Positions 1-10,101 of a stretch of DNA of 64,000 nt are shown one piece after another. The number at the start of each line of letters is the position of its first letter. Position 1 is the first letter of the stretch. The DNA lies in the NCBI GenBank assembly GCA_001464955.1, contig LNEM01000037.1, positions 171,877-235,876 of the forward strand, in the 5' to 3' direction. The translations under genes were made by a program, and so were the position numbers. Below the pieces are notes generated by a model. It was given only the letters and a program-made list of their open reading frames with translations, searched no databases and was not told the origin of the DNA. The stretch is from Rhizobiales bacterium Ga0077537. Its GTDB lineage: Bacteria > Pseudomonadota > Alphaproteobacteria > Rhizobiales > Hyphomicrobiaceae.

Positions 1-1475
<1,475 letters not shown>

Positions 1476-1572
1476 GGGTCCAACCTCCTCTTGTTGCCCT
1501 AACCAGCGATGTGCATTCAGAGGCCGGCCCCCGATCGGGCGACCGCCTCGGCCGCAGATTTTGGCGCGCTTT

Positions 1573-1599
1573 TTGGCAGTTTCAAGAGGGGAGTGCCAA
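1573..1599. promoter_or_regulatory. CIRCE-like HrcA operator upstream of groES
   Basis: TTGGCAGTT, nine bases, GAGTGCCAA. The arms match the CIRCE consensus (TTAGCACTC-N9-GAGTGCTAA) in layout and most positions; 7 of 9 arm bases are complementary. It lies about 98 bp upstream of the groES start and overlaps the predicted promoter spacer, as expected for HrcA repression. hrcA itself is not in the window. Confidence 0.75.
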
Positions 1600-1609
1600 A
1601 TTTTTCAAG
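1585..1609 (-). promoter_or_regulatory. Possible sigma-32-type promoter of groESL
   Basis: On the minus strand CTTGAA (1609-1604) is followed after 13 bases by CCCTCT (1590-1585), close to the heat-shock pattern CTTGAA-N13-CCCCAT. It overlaps the CIRCE repeat, which would let HrcA block it directly. Seen by eye; no start site is known. Confidence 0.45.
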
Positions 1610-1737
1610 GAGCTGATGACGAGATTCAACTCCCTGATTTTCCATTATTTTCCCGTCTCTCCCTTCGTGAGAACCGGGCCATGCGGCAGCGACGCCCCAT
1701 CGGCGCGGGCGCGTTGCCGCCAAGATCGAAGCCGTCT

Positions 1738-3306
1738 TCACTCGGCGGCTTCGGGGACCGTCGGCGGACGCCAACGGAGCTTCGGCTCGCGGGCGGCGCG
1801 GGTCTCGTCGAGGCGACGGCGCGGGGCGAGGCGCGGGGCGTCCTTGAAGCGGCTCTTGTCGTTGCCGGTCTTGGCGTCACGGGCAAGGTCGCGGAGGGTG
1901 GCGACGAAGAGATCGAGGGACTGCTTCGACTCGCTCTCGGTCGGCTCGATCAGCATGGCGCCGTGGACGACGAGCGGGAAATACATCGTCATCGGATGGT
2001 AGCCCTCGTCGATCATCGCCTTGGCGAAATCGAGCGTCGTGACGCCGGTGTCCTTCAGCCAGGCATCGTCGAAGAGCACCTCGTGCATGCAGGGCTGGTC
2101 GCCGAACGGCTGGCTCATGACGTCCCGCAGGCCGGCGCGGATGTAGTTCGCCGAGAGAACGGCGTCCTCCGACGCCTGCCGCATGCCGTCCGAGCCGTGG
2201 CTCAGCATGTAGGTGAGGGCGCGCACGAACATGCCCATCTGGCCGTGGAAGGCGGTCAGGCGGCCGAGCGGGGCCTTGCCCTCGCCGGCGGTGGCGGCAT
2301 GTTCGACGAGACGGTAGCCGCCGCCGCCCTTGGTGACGAACGGCACCGGCGCGAAGGGCGCCAGCGCCTCGGACAGCACAACAGGACCTGAGCCCGGACC
2401 GCCACCGCCGTGGGGCGTCGAGAACGTCTTGTGCAGGTTGATGTGCATGGCGTCGACGCCGAGGTCGCCGGGGCGGACCTTGCCGACGATGGCGTTGAAG
2501 TTGGCGCCGTCACAGTAGAAGTAGGCGCCGGCCTCGTGCACGGCACGGGCGATCTCGACGATTTCCGGCTCGAACAGGCCACAGGTGTTGGGGTTCGTGA
2601 GCATGATGGCCGCGACGTCGGGGCCGAGGGCCGCTTTCACGGCGTCGGCCGCGACGGTGCCGTCGGCGCGGGCCGGGATCGACTTCACGGTGTAGCCCAT
2701 GAAGGCCGCCGTCGCGGGGTTGGTGCCGTGGGCGCTGTCGGGGACGAGGACGACGTTGCGCTTCGAGCCTTTGGCGTCGTGGGCGGCCTTGATCGCCAGC
2801 ATGCCGCACAGCTCGCCATGGGCACCGGCCTTCGGCGAGAGCGCGACGGCGTGCATGCCGGTCAGCTCCATCAGATAGCCTGAGAGCGCCTCCATCAGCG
2901 CCAGCGCGCCCTGCGTCATCGAGCGGGGCGCGAGGGGATGGAGATCAGAGAAGCCCGGCAGGCGCGCCATCTTCTCGTTGAGGCGCGGGTTGTGCTTCAT
3001 CGTGCAGGAGCCGAGCGGATAGAGGCCCGAATCGATCGCGTAGTTCTTGCGCGAGAGGCGCACGTAGTGGCGCATCGTTTCGGGCTCGGAGAGGCCCGGA
3101 AGGCCGAGTGGCGCGGTGCGTTCCAGGCCGCCGAGGCGCGAACGCACGACCTTCGGCTCGGGCAGATCGACGCCCGAATTGTCGGGGCGGCCGATCTCGA
3201 ACAGCAACGGCTCCTCGTGGTCGAGGCCGCGATTGCCCGTGAAGGTCTCGGTGTTGGCGTTGGCGGCGGTGGGCTTCGTCGGACGGCCCTGGGTGTTCAT
3301 GGACAT
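1738..3306 (-). CDS. gcvPB: Glycine dehydrogenase (decarboxylating) subunit 2
   Basis: C-terminal half of the split P-protein of the glycine cleavage system. With GcvPA it decarboxylates glycine via pyridoxal phosphate and loads the aminomethyl group onto lipoyl-GcvH. The 522-residue product carries the PLP lysine at about residue 293 in NLHKTFSTPHGGGGPGSG, plus DSAHGTNPATAAF and LTNPNTCGLFEP typical of the family. The ATG at 3306 is 17 bp after the preceding small gene. It is the last gene of the gcvT-gcvH-gcvPA-x-y-gcvPB run, so expression should follow the glycine riboswitch at the operon head. The Arg/Pro-rich last ~30 residues look like a lineage-specific tail. Confidence 0.96.
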   Translation of the reverse strand: MSMNTQGRPTKPTAANANTETFTGNRGLDHEEPLLFEIGRPDNSGVDLPEPKVVRSRLGGLERTAPLGLPGLSEPETMRHYVRLSRKNYAIDSGLYPLGSCTMKHNPRLNEKMARLPGFSDLHPLAPRSMTQGALALMEALSGYLMELTGMHAVALSPKAGAHGELCGMLAIKAAHDAKGSKRNVVLVPDSAHGTNPATAAFMGYTVKSIPARADGTVAADAVKAALGPDVAAIMLTNPNTCGLFEPEIVEIARAVHEAGAYFYCDGANFNAIVGKVRPGDLGVDAMHINLHKTFSTPHGGGGPGSGPVVLSEALAPFAPVPFVTKGGGGYRLVEHAATAGEGKAPLGRLTAFHGQMGMFVRALTYMLSHGSDGMRQASEDAVLSANYIRAGLRDVMSQPFGDQPCMHEVLFDDAWLKDTGVTTLDFAKAMIDEGYHPMTMYFPLVVHGAMLIEPTESESKQSLDLFVATLRDLARDAKTGNDKSRFKDAPRLAPRRRLDETRAAREPKLRWRPPTVPEAAE

Positions 3307-3323
3307 CGCGTGGGTTCCGTTGC

Positions 3324-3668
3324 TCAGAGGTAATGGCGGCGGATGCTGTCGCGGATCTCGTCCTCGAGGCGCTCGTTGGCGAGCTTTTCGAGGACGGTAT
3401 CGGCTTTGCGGAGATGGGATACGAGTTCGGCGCGGCGCGCGGACGGCCAGGAGCGGACCGCCTCGATTGAAGCGGCAGGCAGCGGTTTTTCAGCCGAGGC
3501 CTTCAACAGGCGGACGGCGTCGCGCCAATGGCTATCGGAGGTCTGCGGGAAGGCCGCGACCGTGACGCCCGCGAGCGTTTCGGCGAGCGCACCGGCCAGC
3601 GCGTCGGGATCGGTCTCGCGATCGGCTGGCAGGGCTGCAAAGAAGCGGGCGAGGGCATCGGATCTCAT
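3324..3668 (-). CDS. Small gene between gcvPA and gcvPB, paralogue 2
   Basis: Uncharacterised 114-residue soluble, mostly helical protein with no signal peptide or membrane segment. It resembles its upstream neighbour (3709-4101): both share LLKASAEKPLP/PLKADPEKPVP, then RSWPSAR about 15 residues later, then a charged helix and an ending like EIRDSIRRHYL/EIYAEISRTYS. The pair is therefore an old tandem duplication. It sits in the same orientation with short gaps inside the glycine cleavage operon, so it is probably co-regulated by glycine. I recognise no domain. A role in P-protein assembly or activity is only a guess from position. Confidence 0.75.
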   Translation of the reverse strand: MRSDALARFFAALPADRETDPDALAGALAETLAGVTVAAFPQTSDSHWRDAVRLLKASAEKPLPAASIEAVRSWPSARRAELVSHLRKADTVLEKLANERLEDEIRDSIRRHYL

Positions 3669-3708
3669 GATGCGCGCCCGAGTCTGGAGGGCGCCCGCGG
3701 GCCGGCCG

Positions 3709-4101
3709 TCAGGAGTAGGTGCGCGAGATCTCGGCGTAGATCACCTCGTGCACGGCGTCGTTCTCGGCGTCGATCACATGCACCTCGATCTCGGCCAGCG
3801 CGGCGATCGTCTCGGCCACACGCGCCGACGGCCAGGAGCGGATCGAGGACAGGGCTCGCAGCGGCACCGGTTTTTCCGGATCGGCCTTCAGGGGCCTGAC
3901 GATACGCTCCAGCCAGAGGCGCTGCGCGGCAGGCGGCAGTTCCGAGGCCCGAAGCGTCGAGAGGTGCGCGACCAGCGCCGAGGCCAAGGCATCGGGACCA
4001 TCGCCACCCGCCGACACGGCCGCCCGGCACGCCGAGAGCCGCTCGCGGAGCGCTCCCATGCTTTGAGCCAGCTGCTCGTGTTCGGTCTCGACGCGCACCA
4101 T
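3709..4101 (-). CDS. Small gene between gcvPA and gcvPB, paralogue 1
   Basis: Uncharacterised 130-residue protein starting MVRVETEHEQLAQSM. The N-terminal ~60 residues are an Ala/Leu-rich charged helix; the C-terminal half aligns with the next gene (3324-3668) through PLKADPEKPVP, SSIRSWPSAR and the ending YAEISRTYS. No cysteine cluster, P-loop or membrane helix is visible. It lies 99 bp downstream of gcvPA and 40 bp upstream of its paralogue, same strand. The two may form a heterodimer, as diverged tandem copies often do, but that is inference. Confidence 0.75.
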   Translation of the reverse strand: MVRVETEHEQLAQSMGALRERLSACRAAVSAGGDGPDALASALVAHLSTLRASELPPAAQRLWLERIVRPLKADPEKPVPLRALSSIRSWPSARVAETIAALAEIEVHVIDAENDAVHEVIYAEISRTYS

Positions 4102-4200
4102 CCCGATCCTCCCGGTTGCCGTTGCCGACCCACAGGGATGTGGCCCGTCGCGGCGGCCGGCGCAAGGCAGAAACGAGACGATACGGGCCGGCGACGGCGC

Positions 4201-5547
4201 TCATCCGATCGCCTCCGCGAGGGCCGTCGCGAAGGCCGCGCGGTCGTCGTCGGTCGTGATTTCGGTCGCGGCGACGACGAGCAGGTTGTCGAGCGACGGA
4301 TCGGTCGGCAGCAGGCGAGACACCGGCAGACCGGCGACGAGGCCGGCCGCCGCCAGCTTGTCGACGACGGCTGCGGCGCTACCGGGCAGGCGGACCGTGA
4401 ACTCGTTGAAAAAGGCTTCCGTCAGCACCGAGATACCCGGCACGGCCGCCAGCCGGTCGGCCAGATCGCAGGCGTTGGCGTGATTGATGCGCGCCAGCTT
4501 GCGCATGCCGGCCTCGCCCAACAACGTCGTGTGAATGGTGAAGGCCAGCGCGCAGAGGCCCGAGTTGGTGCAGATGTTGCTCGTCGCCTTCTCGCGCCGG
4601 ATGTGCTGCTCGCGGGTGGAGAGCGTCAGCACGAAGCCGCGACGGCCTTCGGCGTCCACCGTCTCGCCGGCGAGGCGGCCGGGCATCTGGCGGACGTACT
4701 TGTCGCGGGTGGCGAAGAGCCCGACGTAGGGACCACCGAAACTCAAGCCGTTGCCGATCGACTGGCCTTCGGCGGCAACGATGTCGGCGCCCATTTCGCC
4801 GGGTGAGCGTAGGAGGCCCAGCGCCACGATCTCGGTGACGACGACGATCATCAGCGCGCCCTTGGCGTGGGCAGCCGCTGCAATGTCGGAGAGATCGCGC
4901 ACCGAGCCGAAGAAGCCCGGATACTGAACGACGACGCAGGACGTTTCGGCGTCGATCGCTGAGGCGATGTCCTCGGCGCCCGTCGGATCCGGCGGAAGAT
5001 CGGCGACCGCCGAGCCGCCGTGATGGGCGAGCGTGCGGATCACGTCGGCGTATTGGGGATGGAGGCCGCCCGACAGCACGGCCTTCTTCCGGCGCGTGAT
5101 GCGATGGGCCATCAGCACGGCTTCGGCCGCCGCGGTGGAGCCGTCGTACATCGAGGCGTTGGCGACATCCATGCCGGTCAGGTTCGCAACCTGGGTCTGG
5201 AACTCGAAGAGGTACTGGAGCGTGCCCTGCGTGATCTCGGGCTGGTAGGGCGTGTAGCTCGTCAGGAATTCGGAGCGCTGGATCAGGTGATCCACCGTCG
5301 CCGGCACGTGATGGCGGTAGGCACCGGCGCCGAGGAAGAACGGCACGGAGGCGGCCGGCGTGTTGCGGGCGGCGAGGGTCGAGAGTTCGCGCTCGACCTC
5401 CAGCTCGCTCTTGGTGCGAGGGAGCGCCGGGAGATCGCGCATCAGCTTGTCGCGCGGCACGGCGACGAAGAGATCGTCGACGGCTGCGACGCCGATTTTC
5501 GCCAGCATTTCGCGGCGGTCGGCGTCGGTGAGCGGGAGATAGCGCAT
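4201..5547 (-). CDS. gcvPA: Glycine dehydrogenase (decarboxylating) subunit 1
   Basis: N-terminal half of the split P-protein, which pairs with GcvPB to make the PLP-dependent glycine decarboxylase. The 448-residue protein starts [15 protein letters not shown] and carries the family segments [20 protein letters not shown] and [15 protein letters not shown]. Its ATG shares one base with the gcvH stop codon (TGATG), showing translational coupling to gcvH. The two P subunits are normally adjacent; here two small paralogous genes separate them. Identity is firm. Confidence 0.97.
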   Translation of the reverse strand: MRYLPLTDADRREMLAKIGVAAVDDLFVAVPRDKLMRDLPALPRTKSELEVERELSTLAARNTPAASVPFFLGAGAYRHHVPATVDHLIQRSEFLTSYTPYQPEITQGTLQYLFEFQTQVANLTGMDVANASMYDGSTAAAEAVLMAHRITRRKKAVLSGGLHPQYADVIRTLAHHGGSAVADLPPDPTGAEDIASAIDAETSCVVVQYPGFFGSVRDLSDIAAAAHAKGALMIVVVTEIVALGLLRSPGEMGADIVAAEGQSIGNGLSFGGPYVGLFATRDKYVRQMPGRLAGETVDAEGRRGFVLTLSTREQHIRREKATSNICTNSGLCALAFTIHTTLLGEAGMRKLARINHANACDLADRLAAVPGISVLTEAFFNEFTVRLPGSAAAVVDKLAAAGLVAGLPVSRLLPTDPSLDNLLVVAATEITTDDDRAAFATALAEAIG

Positions 5548-5924
5548 CAGGAATTGTCCTTCACGAACTGGTCGTAGGCGGTGCGGTCCATGAGGCCGGC
5601 GAGTTCGCCCGCATTGGCGAGGCGGAGCTTGAAGAACCAGCCATCGGCCTCGGGCGCCTCGTTGACGGCGGCCGGACGGCCCGCGAGTTCGGCGTTGACC
5701 TCGATCACCTCGCCGGAGACGGGCGCGTAGATGTCGGAGGCCGCCTTCACGCTCTCGACCACGGCGCAGGCCTCGCCGGCAGTGACGGTGCGGCCGACGT
5801 CCGGCGTCTCGACGAAGACGACGTCGCCGAGCTGCTCGGCCGCGTGCGCCGTGATGCCGACGGTGGCGACATCGCCGTCAACGCTGATCCATTCGTGTTC
5901 TTTGGTGAAGCTGGTCGACGGCAT
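5547..5924 (-). CDS. gcvH: Glycine cleavage system H protein
   Basis: Lipoyl carrier that shuttles the methylamine group from P-protein to T-protein. It has 125 residues, the usual size, starts [18 protein letters not shown] and carries the lipoylation lysine at residue 60 in [19 protein letters not shown]. It lies 47 bp downstream of gcvT, and its stop overlaps the start of gcvPA. Lipoylation and L-protein (Lpd) must be supplied from elsewhere. Confidence 0.97.
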   Translation of the reverse strand: MPSTSFTKEHEWISVDGDVATVGITAHAAEQLGDVVFVETPDVGRTVTAGEACAVVESVKAASDIYAPVSGEVIEVNAELAGRPAAVNEAPEADGWFFKLRLANAGELAGLMDRTAYDQFVKDNS

Positions 5925-5971
5925 GCGGGTTTCCTCGCGATGAAAAGACGAATGAGTGATGGTGGCGGCGC

Positions 5972-7123
5972 TCAGGTCTTTGGCTTGCGCGCGTAGCGAT
6001 GCGGCTGGAACGGCAGGCGGACGATCTCGGCCGGCAGCGGCTTGCCGCGCACCATGAGATCGACGCGGGTGCCGGGCGCGGCGTGCGGGGCCGCGACGTA
6101 GCCCATGGCGACCGGGCCGTCGATGCTCGGGCCGAAGCCGCCCGACGTGACGATGCCGATCGGCTCCCCGGATGCGGCGCGGATCTCGGCGCCTTCGCGG
6201 GCGGGCGCGCGGCCCTCGGGTTTGATGCCGACGCGACGGCGCGCCGGACCCGACGCCAGCTCACGCGCGATGCGGTCGGCGCCCGGGAAGCCGCCTTCGG
6301 CGCGGCGGCGCTTCTGGATCGACCATTCGAGGGCCGCCTCGATCGGCGACGTGGTCGTGTCGATGTCGTGGCCGTAGAGGCAGAGCCCGGCCTCGAGGCG
6401 GAGGGAATCGCGCGCGCCGAGGCCGATCGGCTGCACCTCGGGCTCGGCGGTCAACTTCGCCCAGACGGCGGCGGCCACGGCGTCGGGCACGGCGATCTCG
6501 TAGCCGTCCTCGCCGGTGTAGCCCGAGCGCGTGACGAACGCCGTCTGGCCCTCGAGGGTGGCGAACGCGCCTGTCATGAAGGCGAGGCCGTCGATGCCCG
6601 GGATGTGGCGCGCGAGAACCGTCGCCGCGGCCGGGCCCTGCAAGGCGAGAAGCGCGCGGTTGTCGGTGACGAACAGCTGCACATCGGACGGCAGATGGGC
6701 GCGAATGTGGGCGTAGTCCGCGTCCTTGCAGGCGGCGTTGACGACCAGGATCAGATTGCCGTCGCCGACCGGCTCCGGCGAGCGCGTCACCATCAGGTCG
6801 TCGAGGATGCCGCCGTCGGGCGCGAGGAGCTGCGTGTAGCGCTGCTGGCCGGGCGCGAGGGCGCCGATATCTGCCGGGACCAACCTTTCGAGGGCGGCGG
6901 CAACGGTCGCGTGATCGGGGCCCTGGAGGAAGCAGATCCCCATGTGGGCGACGTCGAACAGGCCGGCCTTCTCTCGCGTCCAGAGGTGTTCCTTCAGGAC
7001 GCCCAAAGGATACTGGACCGGCATCTCGTAACCCGCAAACGGGACGATCCGGGCACCGGCTGCGACGTGACAGGCGTAGAGCGGGGTGCGCTTCAGGGGC
7101 GCAGAGGTTCCAGGGTCGGACAT
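5972..7123 (-). CDS. gcvT: Glycine cleavage T protein (aminomethyltransferase)
   Basis: Transfers the one-carbon unit from aminomethyl-lipoyl-GcvH to tetrahydrofolate, releasing ammonia. The product (about 383 residues from the ATG at 7123, [13 protein letters not shown]) contains [37 protein letters not shown] (here [12 protein letters not shown]) and [19 protein letters not shown], all T-protein signatures. An in-frame GTG at 7168 would add 15 residues but lies right at the end of the riboswitch and lacks a clear ribosome-binding site, so I prefer the ATG. It is the first gene of the gcv operon, directly under the tandem glycine riboswitch. Confidence 0.95.
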   Translation of the reverse strand: MSDPGTSAPLKRTPLYACHVAAGARIVPFAGYEMPVQYPLGVLKEHLWTREKAGLFDVAHMGICFLQGPDHATVAAALERLVPADIGALAPGQQRYTQLLAPDGGILDDLMVTRSPEPVGDGNLILVVNAACKDADYAHIRAHLPSDVQLFVTDNRALLALQGPAAATVLARHIPGIDGLAFMTGAFATLEGQTAFVTRSGYTGEDGYEIAVPDAVAAAVWAKLTAEPEVQPIGLGARDSLRLEAGLCLYGHDIDTTTSPIEAALEWSIQKRRRAEGGFPGADRIARELASGPARRRVGIKPEGRAPAREGAEIRAASGEPIGIVTSGGFGPSIDGPVAMGYVAAPHAAPGTRVDLMVRGKPLPAEIVRLPFQPHRYARKPKT

Positions 7124-7175
7124 CGGACGTCCCGCGACGGCTCCACGGTCGCACGCCTCATTGCGCACGAGCGGA

Positions 7176-7405
7176 AGCCCCCTCTGTCACGGAACCTGAG
7201 AGATTTGAGCGGCCCTTCCCACTGGCGCGGGACCGGCGACCTTACCCCTTCGGTGAGGCGCATCGCGAAGATGCGCCTGCTTTCCAGAGTGCCATCGGCC
7301 GGCGGTCCTTCTGCCTGAGAGTTTCCGGGGCGGTTGCTCCTTCGGCGCCGGGCGGCGTCCGGGTGAGCCCCGGCCGTTCCCGATCTCTTCCGCCAGCCTG
7401 TAACG
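7176..7405 (-). promoter_or_regulatory. Tandem glycine riboswitch upstream of gcvT
   Basis: The minus strand carries two consecutive glycine aptamers. The first contains GCGGAAGAG, GCCGAAGGAGCAACCGCC and ACTCTCAGGCAGAAGGACCG; the second contains CACCGAAGGGGTAAGG, AATCTCTCAGGTTCCG and ends GACAGAGGGG. The CTCTCAGG plus AGGACNG/GACAGAGGG signature and the A-rich CCGAAGGxGxAA bulge are diagnostic. The leader lies directly before gcvT, so glycine binding should switch the whole gcv operon on. Boundaries are approximate; the mechanism of the expression platform (7124-7175) is not evident by eye. Confidence 0.92.
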
Positions 7406-7551
7406 GCGGAGAGGGCACCATAAATCGCAACTGCGGCAAGTCAATCCGAGGACAAGGGAAAAGGTGAGGAGAAAGCGGGCAGCCCGCGCCGGGTTTCGGG
7501 CAGGTCGCCGGTTGCACGGGCACCTCGCCGATGATCGACGATTCCGTCTGG

Positions 7552-7568
7552 CAGGTTTCGCAAACCTG
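7552..7568. promoter_or_regulatory. Inverted repeat, possible operator
   Basis: CAGGTTT-CGC-AAACCTG, a perfect 7-bp inverted repeat in the ~300-bp gap between the riboswitch and the molybdenum-hydroxylase gene, about 140 bp upstream of that gene's ATG. The remainder of 7406-7707 shows no gene. It could be a dimeric regulator site; no family is assigned. Confidence 0.3.
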
Positions 7569-7707
7569 TTCCATGATCAGGAGCCGCCGCCATGTCTGGT
7601 TCGCGGCACGTCCATTCACGCTCCCACACCATGGGCACCCAAGGGTCAAACGGACCCGGCGCGCCCGAGGACGGGAGCACGAGATAACCGCAACGGGAAG
7701 AGAGCGC

Positions 7708-9966
7708 ATGTCTGGCACCGAGACGAAGAACAAGTGGATCGGCAAGAGCACGATCCGTCCGGATGGCGAGGACAAGGTCACCGGCCGGGCGCAATACGCC
7801 GCCGATTTCAAGATGCCCGGACAGATCTACGGCAAGGTGCTCCGGAGCCCGCACCCGCACGCTCGCATCCGCTCGATCGATACCTCGGCGGCGGCGGCGC
7901 TGCCGGGCGTGAAGGCCGTCGTTACTGCCAAGGACTTCGTGGACTTCCCTGTCGACAAGGCCGTGCCGCTCGGCATCCAGGACATGCGCTGGATGGTGCG
8001 CAACGTGCTGGCGAAGGAGAAGGTGCTGTTCATCGGGCATCCTGTGGCCGCCGTGGCCGCAACCTCGCCGTCGATCGCACGAGAGGCGCTGCGCCTGATC
8101 AAGGTCGACTACGAGGTGCTGCCGTGGGCCATCGAGATCGACGATGCGCTGAAGCCCGACGCACCGATCCTGCACGACTGGAACAAGTTCGACGGCAAGC
8201 CGTCCAACATCACCGGCAAGCTCGAGCACAAGCTGGGTGACGTCGACGCCGGCTTCAAGCAGGCCGACATCATCGTCGAGAAGAGCTTCTCGACGCGGCC
8301 GATCCACCAGGGCTACATCGAGCCGCATGCCTGCGTCGTGAGCTGCGGCCAGGACGGCCACACCGTCATCTGGTCGTCGAGCCAGGGCCAGTTCATGGTG
8401 CGCGCCATGTGCGCGTTCATCAACGGCGTCGACCAGAGCCAGATCCGCGCCATCCCGGCCGAGATCGGCGGTGGATTCGGCGGCAAGACGATCGTCTATC
8501 TCGAGCCGGTCGCGATGGCGCTGTCGCGGAAGTCGGGCCGGCCGGTCAAGATCACGATGACGCGCGAGGAGGTGTTCCACGCCTCGGGACCGACGTCGGG
8601 ATCGAAGAGCAAGGTCAAGATCGGCGTCACCAAGGACGGCAAGATCGTCGCGGCGCAGGGCGAGTTCTACCTGCAGGCGGGCGCCTTCCCGGGCTCGCCG
8701 ATCCGCGGCGCGGCGGGCTGCGCCTTCGCACCTTACGACATCGCGAACGTGCACTCGGTCGGCTACGACGTGGTGTCGAACCGCTCGAAGGTGGCTGCCT
8801 ATCGCGGTCCGGGCGCACCGATCGGCGCGCACGCGGCGGAACTCGTCCTCGACGAGATCGCCCGCAAGCTGAAGATGGATCCGCTCGAGTTCCGCCTCAA
8901 GAACGCCGCCCGGCAGGGCACGAAGGCCGCCTATGGCCCGGTGTTCACGGTGATGGGCTACGAGCAGACGATCAAGGCTGCGATGGAGCATCCGCATTAC
9001 AAGGCGCCGCTCGGACCGAACCAGGGACGCGGCGTCGCGTCGGGCTTCTGGTTCAACGCCGGCGGCGAGTCGAGCGCGCAGGTCAACGTCACCGAGGACG
9101 GCAACGTCGTGGTGGTGACCGGGCATCCGGACATCGGCGGATCGCGGGCCTCGACGGCCAACATCGCCGCCGAGCTGCTCGGCATCGACTACAAGCGGGT
9201 GTCGGTCCTGATCGGCGACACGAGCGTCATCGGCTTCTCGAACCTGACGGGCGGCAGCCGCGTCACGTTCGCCTCGGCCATGGTCGTCACCCAGTCGGCG
9301 CAGACGGTGATCAAGCAGCTGCGTGAACGGGCTGCGAAGATCTGGAAGATCGATCCCGAGGCGGTGATCTGGGAGAACGGCGAGGCGCGGCCGGCCGGCG
9401 AGAACGCGGGCAAGTTCCCGCCGCTGTCGCTGAAGGAGATCGCAGCGCAGGCGCCGAACACGGGCGGACCGATCGGTGCGGGCGTGCAGCTCAACACCAC
9501 CGGCGCCGAGGGCGGTTTCGCGACGCACATCTGTGACGTCGAGGTCGACCCCGAGACCGGCAAGGTGACGGTGCTGCGCTACACGTCGGTGCAGGACGTC
9601 GGGCGGGCGATCCACCCGGCCTATGTCGAGGGCCAGATGCAGGGCGGCGCGGTGCAGGGCATCGGCTGGGCGCTCAACGAAGAGTACATCTACGACAAGA
9701 ACGGCAAGCTCGAGAACCCGGGCTTCCTCGACTATCGCATGCCTGTCGCCTCGGACCTGCCGATGATCGACAACGTGCTGCTCGAAATCCCGAACCCGAA
9801 GCATCCGCAGGGCGTGCGCGGCGTCGGCGAAGTGCCGCTCGTCGCTTCGGTGCCGGCGGTGGCGAACGCCGTCAACAATGCGCTCGGCCTCGACATCACG
9901 AGCCTGCCGATGTCGCCGCCGAAGATCCAGAAGGCGGTCAAGAGCAAGGCCAAGTCAGCGGCCTGA
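7708..9966 (+). CDS. Xanthine dehydrogenase-family molybdenum-binding subunit
   Basis: Large catalytic subunit of a molybdenum hydroxylase (XdhB/CoxL/HcrA superfamily), which hydroxylates or oxidises a substrate at a Mo-pterin site. From the ATG at 7708 (preceded by GGAAGAGAG) it has 752 residues. It carries GGGFGGKT (~254-261), AYRGPGAP, and the C-terminal GVGEVPLVASVPAVANA with the catalytic Glu at about 708, all conserved, so it looks active. The FAD and [2Fe-2S] subunits that normally accompany it are absent here, and the N-terminus has no ferredoxin or FAD domain. Substrate is unknown; 4-hydroxybenzoyl-CoA, xanthine, aldehyde or nicotinate-type enzymes are all possible. Confidence 0.88.
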   Translation: MSGTETKNKWIGKSTIRPDGEDKVTGRAQYAADFKMPGQIYGKVLRSPHPHARIRSIDTSAAAALPGVKAVVTAKDFVDFPVDKAVPLGIQDMRWMVRNVLAKEKVLFIGHPVAAVAATSPSIAREALRLIKVDYEVLPWAIEIDDALKPDAPILHDWNKFDGKPSNITGKLEHKLGDVDAGFKQADIIVEKSFSTRPIHQGYIEPHACVVSCGQDGHTVIWSSSQGQFMVRAMCAFINGVDQSQIRAIPAEIGGGFGGKTIVYLEPVAMALSRKSGRPVKITMTREEVFHASGPTSGSKSKVKIGVTKDGKIVAAQGEFYLQAGAFPGSPIRGAAGCAFAPYDIANVHSVGYDVVSNRSKVAAYRGPGAPIGAHAAELVLDEIARKLKMDPLEFRLKNAARQGTKAAYGPVFTVMGYEQTIKAAMEHPHYKAPLGPNQGRGVASGFWFNAGGESSAQVNVTEDGNVVVVTGHPDIGGSRASTANIAAELLGIDYKRVSVLIGDTSVIGFSNLTGGSRVTFASAMVVTQSAQTVIKQLRERAAKIWKIDPEAVIWENGEARPAGENAGKFPPLSLKEIAAQAPNTGGPIGAGVQLNTTGAEGGFATHICDVEVDPETGKVTVLRYTSVQDVGRAIHPAYVEGQMQGGAVQGIGWALNEEYIYDKNGKLENPGFLDYRMPVASDLPMIDNVLLEIPNPKHPQGVRGVGEVPLVASVPAVANAVNNALGLDITSLPMSPPKIQKAVKSKAKSAA

Positions 9967-10101
9967 CGCGGTTGAAACAACGGGCGCCGGCAGAGATGCT
10001 GCACGGCTCGCGTTCGTCGTCGGATGCGGGCGCAATTGCGTCACAGCCGCGGACTAAAGGACCACGACGCAGCTTGCGCTCGACCGGCCGGAGACCGCCG
10101 C

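Noticed and set aside
7441..9804. 787-codon open frame antisense to the molybdenum-hydroxylase gene
   Set aside because: High-GC DNA leaves long open frames opposite real genes; the product is Arg/His/Asp/Leu-rich with no family motif, while the plus-strand frame carries all molybdenum-hydroxylase motifs.
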